Made by a program: the position numbers and the translations under genes
Assembly: GCA_051294375.1 (NCBI GenBank)
Contig: CM119265.1
Location: 21,886,278-21,950,277 of the forward strand
Length of the DNA: 64,000 nucleotides
DNA from: Paraspadella gotoi
Taxonomy: Eukaryota > Chaetognatha
Direction: 5' to 3'
Shown here: positions 47,288-58,629 of the stretch, one piece after another
Numbering within the stretch: position 1 is the stretch's first letter
Layout of the letters: every line of letters starts with the position of its first letter
Notes under the pieces: generated by a model
What the model was told of the DNA's origin: nothing
What the model saw: only the letters and a program-made list of their open reading frames with translations
The model's database searches: none

Positions 47288-50200
47288 CGAGGTGAATAGG
47301 TAAAGAAAATAAGCGGGGGGGGGGGGGAGAAGAGAGAGAAAAAGAAATGAGAAAGAGAAATAGAGAAGTTTTTTGTTTTATGAAATTCTCTCTCTCTCCC
47401 TTTCACTCTCTTTGCGTCGAACCTTGAAAGCTGGTACGAGTTCCCTGATTTTTCGCCATTAAGGCGATGGTTTCAATCAGCAACGAGTTTCGAGTCTGGC
47501 GATCTAGATTTTTTTCTTTCTCTCTTGCGAGGCTTTGATCGTGATTAGGGGGAGAGACGTTTCCTTTTTGGTCGAAGTGTTGATCGCGAGAAGGGATTTC
47601 CTTTTTTTGATAGTTTGTTTTTATAAGAAAAGATCGAATATGAAGGGGAGGGGTTAATTAAAGTCGAAACAAAAGGTCATAAAGAGGTTCCTGATAATGT
47701 AATATATAGTAAAAATTAACTGGAATTAATTAAAATTAAACAAGAACGAAAATGTTATGTTGCGCCGCAGTGACTTTGTTATCCCGTAAATTTTCTACAC
47801 GTACTGCATTGAAATAACGTCTTTAATATACAACCTTTTATCTGGTTGCTCTTTGATGTAAAATATCATGAAATAGATTCTTTTGTCACCATCTTAAGTG
47901 CCATTGTTTCACTCTTATGGTAATGTTAAAATAATTCGCATGGAAGTCGTTATAAAAAAGGGTTAATTATCAATAATACAAGTGACTTCCTTTTCGTGAA
48001 AACCTCAATCACGAATCGCCTGGATCTGTGAAAGTGGCGATCATCGGTGATTGGCGCACGAGGGGAAAGCGAAAGTTAAGAAGCGGAATGACGAGGCTAC
48101 GTGTGATGATTTCTGGAGGGGAAGGAGAGGGTGAGAAGCGGCGGGAGTGAAAGAAGCGGTGGTGAAAGCAGATGTGCCCCATCGCTGGGGCTGGTGTGAA
48201 CGCAAGAAAGTTAGAGAACTCACGGAGAGGGGAAAAGAGGGCGGGGGGGGGGAGAGTCCTCGCCTCTTTCCTTCTCGGAGGTAAAACATTTCGTGTTGAC
48301 AGAGACAACAAAGTCGACATCGAAATTCCGCTGCTGGTGTTAACATTTTTTTTTCCGGACCACCCGATGTACTATAACCTTTCACGATAATGAAAAACGA
48401 GCCTCGTAGCATGAATTTATTGATAATGACGGTGTATATAGAATTCTTACTTTATTATTTTTATGTCTTATAAAAGTTATCTCAACGAATTCGTTATTCC
48501 TGTCGTGAAAAATAACTTAATTTTTTAGATATATCGCGGAAATTTATTTTTATTTTTTTGGCAGAGGCGCGGAAAGAAAGTTGCTCAAAAGTTTTTGAAT
48601 CGTTATCTTCGTCGAAAAAAAAATTACTCGATTTCCTGCCAAAGAGAAAAAAAAATTAGCTAACTGAATGGGCCTATAGGCTGAATGGCCTTATATTCAC
48701 CTGAATGGACTTATCAGCTCTTTTATCAGTTCTGGATGGCCTCATCAACCCCCCTATTTCAAATACAAAGCGTAAGAAATTTTTTTTGATACTATTTTCG
48801 TTTCGCTATAATTGACCGTCTTCGTACGATAACAAAAAAAAAAATTGTTTAATTTTTATCCCTGATTCATGATAGCTGCCTTAGTGCCTTCCGATTCACA
48901 TAACTATTACTCGAACCTTTCCGCTGCAATTTTCACGGGGTTCAAGGAGAAAAGGCACTCACATTCGTTCGGATCTCGGGGTCTGTTTTCACCGAATCGC
49001 CCTCGTTTCATCGAATGACTCATTCTGTTTCAAATTGCCTCCTTTTGTCAAAATTGAATTTCCTTCAGCCAAAAGAACAATCTTCAATTCTTTCCCCTCC
49101 TCCCCAACTTCCTAAGTCTACACCCTCACCACCTACCCCCGAAACTCCCCCCACCTTCTCACCTGGATTGAGCCTTCCTCCCTCAACTTCTTTCTCAATG
49201 ACGCCGTCAACTTCTCGGCGCCACTTTTGGCGCCAAAACCTTTTCCCTTCCTTTGGGTTTCGACAACGCCGGCGCTGGTTCGGCGCGGTTGGCGTGGCCG
49301 CCGCCATCCAAGCGGCGTCGAAGTCGTCGCTCATTTGACCGTAGCAACTTGCGGCGTTTGAGATGCTGTTTCTTCGGGGAAAAGCTGAAAGCGGCGTCGT
49401 CTTCCGGACGATCGTCGGCGTCGTTCTCGTCGTCCTTCGAAAGTCGTTTTCGTCTTCGTCCATCGTCGTCTTCAATCTTCGTCGTTGTCGTTTTCTTCGT
49501 CGGCTTTGACCTCTTGCGTCAAATTCCTCGCCATGTCTTCGCTGAGCGCCATCTTCGGCCACTTTCGGTCAAGCTCGGACGCAAAAACGTCATCTCCTGA
49601 CCACGCCCAGATACTCTGCGGCGGTGCGGGCCACGCCGGCCGTCCCGGCCGAGCCCACATCGCTCGTCCCATCGAGTGTTGCTGCATTCGGCGCCGCAAC
49701 TCGTCCTGTCGCAGCCGCAGAGCAGGAAAGTCGCCGAACCGCTGCCGCCCACTGTCGCCAATCACGTAAGTGAGGCGGCGGGGAAGCGGCGGAGGCGGAG
49801 TGGTGGGCGGCTGGCGAGATTCGGCAGGGCGGACACCCGATCGGCACTGGACCTTTATGGCCCGAATGGATCGGCGGCCGCGTGGGTTCGTGGTCGAATC
49901 TTCGTAAGGATTTTGTCTTTCGTCAGTTTTTTCGCTGTTGAAAAACAAAGGAACAAAAATTTGTTAATTTCAGTCGTTTAAATATAATTATATTTAATAA
50001 TTATATAATTATATAATATTATATAAACAACGTTTTTGATCGCTATTTGCGAGAAAATCACGTGAAAATCAATCCCTCTGCTTTCCCCTGGCCTTCGGTT
50101 TCCGAAATACAAAGAAAGTTAAAGGAGTGGGGGAAAAAGGGAAAAGAAAATTACAAAAAAAATAGAAATAGAGAATTCTATCCGCGGAAAATAATTAAAA

Positions 50201-50593
50201 GGGTTAGTGACTCCGATTTTATTCCTTCTTTTTCATTTCGATTTTTTTGTACTAAAAAAAAAAACCCAGAGAAATCCTGAGTTCGAGGCGCGAGTGAATT
50301 AAAAGATATTGGGTCCGAGTGGAAAGCGGGGGGAGGCCCGGTAGGGGGGTGGTTGATGAAAACTAGGGGTGGAAATAAGGGTGGGGGGGCGGGACGTGGT
50401 TCGATGTATGGAGAAAGTTGGAGAAGGGATTTTGACGGAAGGGGAGGGAGAGGAAAAAAAGGGAGAGGAGAGAGAGAGGGTGAAAGGGAGAGGGAGAGAG
50501 AGAGGGGAAAAGGGAGAGGAGAGAGAGAGAGGAAAAGGAGAGGGAGAGAGAGAGGGGGAAAGGAGAGGGAGAGAGAGAGGGAAAGGGAGATGG
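44417..50593 (-). repeat. Inverted-duplication arm B (6177 bases)
   Basis: Reverse complement of arm A (36818-42994). Starts at gtttattgaatgaatgaata and ends at gggagatgg against a 25-base gap. Confidence 0.95.
45939..49934 (-). pseudogene. Noggin-like gene, copy B, frameshifted
   Basis: Minus-strand mirror of copy A: exons 49934-49163 and 46441-45939, with the same single-base frame breaks at the mirrored positions. Sharing identical errors indicates that this is the same sequence placed twice, or a very recent inverted duplication. Confidence 0.8.
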
Positions 50594-50618
50594 NNNNNNN
50601 NNNNNNNNNNNNNNNNNN
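50594..50618. other. Assembly gap, 25 N
   Basis: Separates arm B from copy C. Confidence 0.99.
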
Positions 50619-50960
50619 GATTTCTCTGGGTTTTTTTTTTTAGTACAAAAAAATCGAAATGAAAAAGAAGGAATAAAATCGGAGTCACTAACCCTTTTAA
50701 TTATTTTCCGCGGATAGAATTCTCTATTTCTATTTTTTTGTAATTTTCTTTTCCCTTTTTCCCCCACTCCTTTAACTTTCTTTTGTATTTCGGAAACCGA
50801 AGGCCAGGGGAAAGCAGAGGGATTGATTTTCACGTGATTTTCTCGCAAATAGCGATCAAAACGTTGTTTATATAATATTATATAATTTATATAATTATAT
50901 AAATATAATTATATTTAACGACTGAAATTAACAAATTTGTGTTCCTTTGTTTTTCAACAG

Positions 50961-53900
50961 CGAAAAAACTGACGAAGACAAAATCCTTACGAAGATTCGA
51001 CCACGAACCCACGCGGCCGCCGATCCATTCGGGCCATAAAGGTCCAGTGCCCGATCGGGTGTCCGCNNNNNNNNNNCGATCCATTCGGGCCATAAAGGCC
51101 CAGTGCCCGATCGGGTGTCCGCCCTGCCCGAATCTCGCCAGCCGCCCACCACTCCGCCTCCGCCGCTTCCCCGCCGCCTCACTTACGTGATTGGCGACAG
51201 TGGGCGGCAGCGGTTCGGCGACTTTCCTGCTCTGCGGCTGCGACAGGACGAGTTGCGGCGCCGAATGCAGCAACACTCGATGGGACGAGCGATGTGGGCT
51301 CGGCCGGGACGGCCGGCGTGGCCCGCACCGCCGCAGAGTATGTGGGCGTGGTCAGGAGATGACGTTTTTGCGTCCGAGCTTGACCGAAAGTGGCCGAAGA
51401 TGGCGCTCAGCGAAGACATGGCGAGGAATTTGACGCAAGAGGTCAAAGCCGACGAAGAAAACGACAACGACGAAGATGAAGACGACGATGACGAAGACGA
51501 AAACGACTTCGAGGACGACGAGAACGACGCCGACGATCGTCCGGAAGACGACGCCGCTTTCAGCTTTTCCCCGAAGAAACAGCATCTCAAACGCCGCAAG
51601 TTGCTACGTCAAATGAGCGACGACTTCGACGCCGCTTGGATGGCGGCGGCCACGCCAACCGGCGCCGAACCAGCGCCGGCGTTGTCGAAACCCAAAGGAA
51701 GGGAAAAGTTTTGGCGCCAAAGTGGCGCCGAGAAGTTGACGGCGTCATTGAGGAAGAAGTTGAGGGAGGAAGGCTTCAATCCAGGTGAGAAGGTGGGGGG
51801 AGTTGCGGGGGTAGGTGGGTGAGGGGTGTAGACTTAGGAAGTTGGGGAGGAGGGGAAAGAATTGAAGATTGTTCTTTTGGCTGAAGGAAATTCAATTTGA
51901 CAAAAGGAGGCAATTTGAAACAGAATGAGTCATTCGATGAACGAGGGCGATTCGGTGAAAACAGACCCCGAGATCCGAACGAATGTGAGTGCCTTTTNNN
52001 NNNNNNNNNNNNNNNNNNNNNNNNNNNNNNNNNNNNNNNNNNNNNNNNNNNNNNNNNNNNNNNNNNNNNNNNNNNNNNNNNNNNNNNNNNNNNNNNNNNN
52101 NNNNNNNNNNNNNNNNNNNNNNNNNNNNNNNNNNNNNNNNNNNNNNNNNNNNNNNNNNNNNNNNNNNNNNNNNNNNNNNNNNNNNNNNNNNNNNNNNNNN
52201 NNNNNNNNNNNNNNNNNNNNNNNNNNNNNNNNNNNNNNNNNNNNNNNNNNNNNNNNNNNNNNNNNNNNNNNNNNNNNNNNNNNNNNNNNNNNNNNNNNNN
52301 NNNNNNNNNNNNNNNNNNNNNNNNNNNNNNNNNNNNNNNNNNNNNNNNNNNNNNNNNNNNNNNNNNNNNNNNNNNNNNNNNNNNNNNNNNNNNNNNNNNN
52401 NNNNNNNNNNNNNNNNNNNNNNNNNNNNNNNNNNNNNNNNNNNNNNNNNNNNNNNNNNNNNNNNNNNNNNNNNNNNNNNNNNNNNNNNNNNNNNNNNNNN
52501 NNNNNNNNNNNNNNNNNNNNNNNNNNNNNNNNNNNNNNNNNNNNNNNNNNNNNNNNNNNNNNNNNNNNNNNNNNNNNNNNNNNNNNNNNNNNNNNNNNNN
52601 NNNNNNNNNNNNNNNNNNNNNNNNNNNNNNNNNNNNNNNNNNNNNNNNCCGCCGCTTCTCACCCTCTCCTTCCCCTCCAGAAATCATCACACGTAGCCTC
52701 GTCATTCCGCTTCTTAACTTTCGCTTTCCCCTCGTGCGCCAATCACCGATGATCGCCACTTTCACAGATCCAGGCGATTCGTGATTGAGGTTTTCACGAA
52801 AAGGAAGTCACTTGTATTATTGATAATTAACCCTTTTTTATAACGACTTCCATGCGAATTATTTTAACATTACCATAAGAGTGAAACAATGGCACTTAAG
52901 ATGGTGACAAAAGAATCTATTTCATGATATTTTACATCAAAGAGCAACCAGATAAAAGGTTATATAATGTATATTAAAGACGTTATTTCAATGCAGTACG
53001 TGTAGAAAATTTACGGGATAACAAAGTCACTGCGGCGCAAAATAACATTTTCGTTCTTGTTTAATTTTAATTAATTCAAGTTAATTTTTACTATATATTG
53101 CATTATCAGGAACCTCCTTATGACCTTATGTTTCGACTTTAATTAACCCCTCCCCTTCATATTCGATCTTTTCTTATAAAAACAAACTATCAAAAAAAGG
53201 AAATCCCTTCTCGCGATCAACACTTCGACCAAAAAGGAAACGTCTCTCCCCCCTAATCACGATCAAAGCCTCGCAAGAGAGAAAGAAAAAAATCTAGATC
53301 GCCAGACTCGAAACTCGTTGCTGATTGAAACCATCGCCTTAATGGCGAAAAATCAGGGAACTCGTACCAGCTTTCAAGGTTCGACGCAAAGAGAGAGAAA
53401 GGGAGAGAGAGAGAATTTCATAAAACAAAATAATTCTTCTATTTCTCTTTCTCATTTTCTGTTTCTCTCTCTTTCTCCCCCCCCCCCCCGCTTATTTTCT
53501 TTCACCTATTCACCTCGGTTCTCTCTCTCTCTCTCTCTCGTCTCGTCTCTCTCTCTCTCTCTAAAAAATAAAAACATCCCTTATATACCCGAATTCAAGA
53601 ACGTTTCTCTGGCCTCAGAAAAAAATATAATATTTCAAAAAAAGACCCCGCGGCGGAACTTTTTTAACATTTTCATTGTGTGCTCGAAAATTAAGACCAA
53701 AACAAACTCGGCTTTAACTCCTAAGTCATAAATCGTTCGTCTTAATAACCGGTGGAATTTTAAGGCTCCGTACATGCCCTCCCCCTTCTCGCCGCATCGC
53801 CCCTCCCCCACTCCCCCCTCGACCTCTTTCCCCTGTTCTCGCTCTCTCTCGTCGTTCGAACTCCTTTCCTTATTTAGAATCAGAAAATAAATATTTAACG

Positions 53901-54842
53901 ATTAACTGGAGGCGAAAACCGAAGTAGAGCAGGCGTTAGCGTTTGGGTATTTTTTCTTCGAAATTTATGACAAATGCACGTCGTTTATCACGAACCCTAC
54001 TTTTCTTTGATTGATTACAATTTTTTTTTGGAATAGCATGACTTTGATACGTAACTATAAATTAAATGCTGCGAGCAGGAGGATTCTTCGAACGATTATG
54101 ACATGCTCTAGAGTATATGACAGCTTAGATACTCGGTTCATAGCTAAAAAGAAGGTTCTAATTGCTAAGTACTTATCACCAATCACTTTTTCTTCCCTCA
54201 GAGAAAAATTTAACCTTTCACACGTACAATTTGTCTCGACAATTATCATTCCCGGTTTACCTAAACACTAAATGTTCTCTGTCCCCTTTCCCCCTTTCCC
54301 CCACCTTCCCCATCCTCCATGACCCCAACCCTACAGAAAAGAAAGAATCCCACCTGATCCTCCGAGTCTTCGAATCCTGGTTCTCCACTTCCTTCGGCGA
54401 ATGTCCCGTCAGCTACGAATGGACCAAACTCTCCGACATTTATTGGCCCCGTTGGGTCAGGAAGGGCACCTGTTCCTCCTCCTCTTCCTCCTTTTCCTCC
54501 CCCCTCTCTCCCTCCTCGCGCCTCTACCGACGCGACGAGTCCTACTCCCCGCTCTCCTTCGCTCTCCCCCACCCGCAGTCTCAGCAGCTGCAGCAGGAGT
54601 CGCCGCATCTGGCCTGGGCGCGGGAGCTGGAATCCAGCTGTTCCTGGCCGCCAGGGATGCGGTGCCGCCCCTCGCGGGAGAAGAAGACGTTGAAAATTCT
54701 TAGGTGGCACTGCCAGCGGCGTTTGGCGCGCCGGAAGTCGGCGTCGGCGGCGCCGGGAACATTTAGGCGCCGGACGAAGATGCGTTGCCGATGGGTGAAG
54801 GTGCCGTACTTGGTCACGGATGACTGCGAATGTGGATTGTGA
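50961..54842 (+). CDS. nlg: Noggin-like secreted BMP antagonist, intact copy
   Basis: Two exons seen: 50961-51784 (10-base gap at 51067) and 54337-54842. They join in phase: a leftover G plus AA gives FNPEKKESHLILRVFESWF. The second exon carries the noggin core: ECPVSYEWTKLSDIYWPRWV, RKGTC, then SCSWPPGMRCRPSREKKTLK, ILRWHCQRRL, MRCRWVKVPY and DDCECGL-stop. Vertebrate noggin has matching CPV.Y.W, FWPRYV, RCQRR and C-terminal Cys blocks. Exon 1 contains LLRQMSDDFDAAWMAAATP, resembling the noggin YDPGFMA block, after a long Pro/Arg-rich then Asp/Glu-rich region. Between GTC and SCSW lies an insertion of 54 residues, a feature described for planarian noggin-like (nlg) proteins. The final cysteine of vertebrate noggin is absent. 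The first exon with signal peptide is not in this copy; the candidate is at 34625. Predicted role: extracellular binding of BMP dimers in axis or tissue patterning. Confidence 0.85.
51067..51076. other. Assembly gap, 10 N, with local duplication
   Basis: About 50 bases starting cgatccattcgggcc before the gap are repeated after it, inside the noggin-like exon. Copy A has only one, so this is a misjoin. Confidence 0.95.
51998..52648. other. Assembly gap, 651 N
   Basis: In the noggin-like intron. Copy A supplies the equivalent sequence at 38462-39270. Confidence 0.99.
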
Positions 54843-55090
54843 AAAAGAAAAAGTGTTTTTAAATCGGGTAATATGTGAGTAGAAAAGAAAGTTCCAATAA
54901 GCCAATTTATTTTTTTTTTAAATATCGACGACGATTGACTTTTCGTTTAGTTTGATTTCTCATTTTAACTTGAAAACAATTTCAAAGATCTTTAGGATTT
55001 GCAAGTGCCAACTATGTTTGAATTAAGTTTCGAATTTACAATGGAGCAAGACTTATAAGTGCAAATCAAAACCTGAAAGCAAAAGAAAAA

Positions 55091-55096
55091 AATAAA
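55091..55096 (+). terminator. Candidate polyadenylation signal of the noggin-like gene
   Basis: AATAAA about 250 bases after the stop in copy C, also present in copy A near 41722. The next 1.2 kb is highly conserved between A and C, so the 3' UTR may extend further. Confidence 0.35.
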
Positions 55097-56790
55097 AGAT
55101 AATTTTGATAATTTTTATTTTTAATCGTAATCGATTGAGAATCGGTCCAAAAATTTTTTTCCGCTAAATTCAAACAGTTTTTACTTGTAAATCACTCTAT
55201 GAAACGAGATTTAACTTTAAATGTGAAATGAAACGAAACGAAAAGTCGATAAAAACTAAATGAGCGTATTAGAGCTTCCTATTCTAACTATGGGTGCATT
55301 GTATGGACTATGGATCAGTGCTGAGCGAACGATGTTGTGAGTAATAGACTATTTCATTAGTCTTCAAAAGCCTGGAGTGATGGAGTATGGATGATTGAAT
55401 TACCTTTTTAACAAATTAAACTTTTCTACTTTGGGCAATTTTATTTAAAACAGTCCTTGTACTCCCTGTAATTTTACTTTCGTTGCGTATGTCCATAAAT
55501 GAATATCACAATGCCATTTTCCTTGCAATTTATTTCATCATTGTAATTTGTATTGAAACAAATCGGTTTAGCTCTTTGTCAAAATCCTTAATTCCGCATT
55601 ATGTACGTACCTAAGTCAAAGCGCTATCTTTCTAAGATCCCAAGGCTACAAAGTATTCCAACTTCTGCCAGTTGTTTTGACAAAGATCCTTTACATAAAT
55701 ACCATCATTGTTTTTAATACTTTAGTAAGATTTACCTTTTCTGACAACATGTAGACGACCACATCCAGACAATGTTATTTATGATACATTTTCGCACTCT
55801 AGTTAACTTTACTTTTGAATCATTTACAGTTTAAAAGTGCAACATTGACGTTTCAAGTCTGCATTAGTCGAACTCGTGCCATCCGGATTTTTTCTCCGAT
55901 AACGTTAGAAATTTTCTTTTGTTTTTGTTTACCGAAATAACACGTTTCCTATTTTCACAGGGATTGCTTACCACGAGTAGTGTTTTGTTTTTTTCATTCT
56001 CTCCTGCTGGGAACATTTTTATTGTTTTTATTGTAATCGATATAATATTTTGTCCTTTTCGATGTAACTCAATTCTTAAAATGCACGTAGCCTAGAAAAT
56101 TGTTTTTTAATGGATGTAATTAATCGTTGTACATATATTATATAAAGTCACCAATAAGCTTAGTTTATTTAAAAAAATATGCTTAAAGAGAATCTAGTAC
56201 ATACGAACAACATGAACAACATAGAATTAATGCCCTGGTGAAAAGCGATGGAAATTGGACAATGATGATACTCGTAACTACAAATCAATCAAACATTTGA
56301 ACGATATGGTTTACATTATATGGGTACAAACTATATAAAAAAATTATTCATTCATTCAATAAACAATGGACACTGTACAGGCTATTTATTACAGACAAAC
56401 TTTACTTGTACAAACAAATCAAGCGAGGTGTCGCTCTTGATAGTTTTTTAAGTAAAAAAAAACAAAAGGCTGCCGCTGAAAATATGAATGAACCGTCAAC
56501 CGTCAGTTCTTTACATATTATCCTCTAGATTATCTAAAGTTTATTGTTCAAGCCTTTTCAAGAGCTAACAAAATAGCAATCATCTATCTGTTTATATCGC
56601 TCGCCCTAAAATAAAAGTGTATTGCCGTATAGGAGGATAAAAAGTTGTTTATGGTCATCATCGATTCGAAAAATGAAACGATAAACAAGAGAGAAAAAAA
56701 AAAACGAGGAAACAAAAGGTATTTGCTTTGAGATTATCATATGTAGTAGTAACGTCGCGAGTAATAATAAATTCCAGTTCGCTAACAACG

Positions 56791-57035
56791 TCATCTATCG
56801 AGAAACAAGGCTTTGGAGGTTCTTCTCTCGGCGGTTTCTTCCGGCTTTAGGGACGACATGACGGCGTAACCGTCATAGGGGACGGCTGCGACAGCGAGAT
56901 GGTCGGGGACGTTGCCAACGTGGATCGACACATCGGCAGCGGATGCGGCGGCGGCGGCTTCGGCGATCTTTGACCGCCGGGTCTTGAAATACATCGTGCT
57001 GCTTTCGTATTCAGTGTGAATTACGTACGATTCGC
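56791..57035 (-). CDS. Last exon of an unidentified minus-strand gene
   Basis: An acceptor (tttttttttccgccag on the minus strand) leads into about 80 codons beginning ESYVIHTEYESSTMYFKTRR, continuing SKIAEAAAAASAADVSIHVG and DHLAVAAVPYDGYAVMSSLK, and ending SKALFLDR before TGA. GC-rich codons and an AT-rich 3' flank support a real terminal exon. It starts with two bases of a split codon. No family is recognised; no signal or membrane segment is visible. A degraded copy is at 59862-60175. Upstream exons should lie at higher coordinates, where the sequence is unreliable. Confidence 0.6.
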
Positions 57036-58560
57036 CTGGCGGAAAAAAAAACGGCGGGTGTTAGTTCAACCACGATTTTTACAAGCAAATAAAATGATAA
57101 TAAAATGTATAATTAATGCTGCCTTGCACGGTTTTGATAAAATTAAATCTCTTTTTTGTTAGTTTTTCTTTTTGGTTAAAGCGTGCTAGACAGATTGGTT
57201 TTAAGCAAAATTAAAAGTTAGAAATATAGTTTGGGTATGAAAAAAATTAAAAAAGGACTATATGAGAATTTGAAGCAAAGGCTTGATCTTAGTATTACAT
57301 AGAAAATCGGTGAATAAACAAAAGATACAATCAGGAGTCGATTTTTTTTTGGTTTTTGCTATAACAGATTAAAAAAACGTTACAAATTCATGCTGCGGTG
57401 ATTTTTTACTGTTTGCGGCAAATTATGGTGGCAACGGCTTATTCCCTTTCTAGTTTGATTCGGGATCGGCCGGTTTTTTTTTTTATGTTTTTTTTTTTTT
57501 TGGTTCCTTGTGGTGATTATTATTTTTACGAGACAGAAGCTTTAGGAATAATTAAACGGTATGAAATTAATAGATTGTTGAAGTGGGGAGACTATTTTCG
57601 TAGTTATTTTGGACCACTCCGTAATTTTAGCGACATACTTTACCCTTAGGTAATAAGACTATTCCCGAACCGGATAGAAAGTAATGTAAAATTCTACTTG
57701 CGTTTATTTAAAGGTTTCGGGTTAAAATAAAGTTTCTGAAGCTAAATCTGCAGAGTTGAAGGGATTAATCGAGAAAGGAGAGAAAACAAAACATGTTAAA
57801 AAAGAAGTAGCAACGATGATAATGATGAAGTGATAGCTTTTGAAATCTCACCATTCTCTTAAAGGTAAATCTTGAAAGAAGAAACGGGACAAAATTAAAA
57901 AAAAAAACGAGGGAAAGAAAAGAGAAAAAAAAAGTTTAGTCGAAACGAGAGAAATTTCCATGCGTCACGAGAAAAAGCGTCAAATCTTTGAAAAAAAAAT
58001 GTGACGACACAAACCGACGTAAAAATCGGTAAAAAAAAATCGTAATAATAAAAAAAAAACCACAAACTTCTGATTATTCAAATTATTACCATCGCGAAGA
58101 ATGTTGATCTTTTAGCTTTTGTTTACTAACGTGGCTCTACATTTTTTTGGAACGGTGCATAGAAAGTTGTTTTTTTTAACAAAATTTTTGAATTCTCGTT
58201 TTTCAAAACTGAATGAACAAAAGAGCTCTTTTATTTCATGTAAATTTTTTAAGTCTAAACAAAGTTTAACAAACAAAAGACACCAACGACCACAATTTCG
58301 AATTGATTCAACTCAGTTAATTTAAAAGTTTCAATCGAGTTGTCAGTCAGTCAAACAGTTAAAAAGTCCGTCGATTCGTAAAGAGAGAGAATAGAGAGAG
58401 ATTCATCATTATTGTTACCGTTTCGCCGATAGCTGTTGCATATATATATATATATGCCATCCTTCTTCTCAGACGAAGATTTTTCTTTCGTTCGCGATAC
58501 CATTACCATCAGACAAAATTATTTCGGTTTGCTAATGGTTCTAATCCCGTAGGCACATAA
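57036..58560. other. Probable intron, no further exon seen
   Basis: AT-rich sequence upstream, on the minus strand, of the exon at 56791-57035. Short open frames only. Confidence 0.4.
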
Positions 58561-58629
58561 AAACGTTTACTATATTCTCTATGACAGGGATGTCAAGCCC
58601 TTGATCTGTAACATAAAGCTGACTTAGTC

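Larger units (their letters stand above)
50619..56363 (+). repeat. Third copy C of the noggin-like region
   Basis: Corresponds to A 37134-42994 in the same orientation. It shows substitutions as well as indels (for example acgtcgtttatc for acgtagtttatc, and an extra tatataatg-like insertion near 52962), so it is a distinct haplotype or paralogue. A 651-base gap replaces part of the intron. At 56363 it continues into unique sequence, unlike arm A. Confidence 0.9.
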
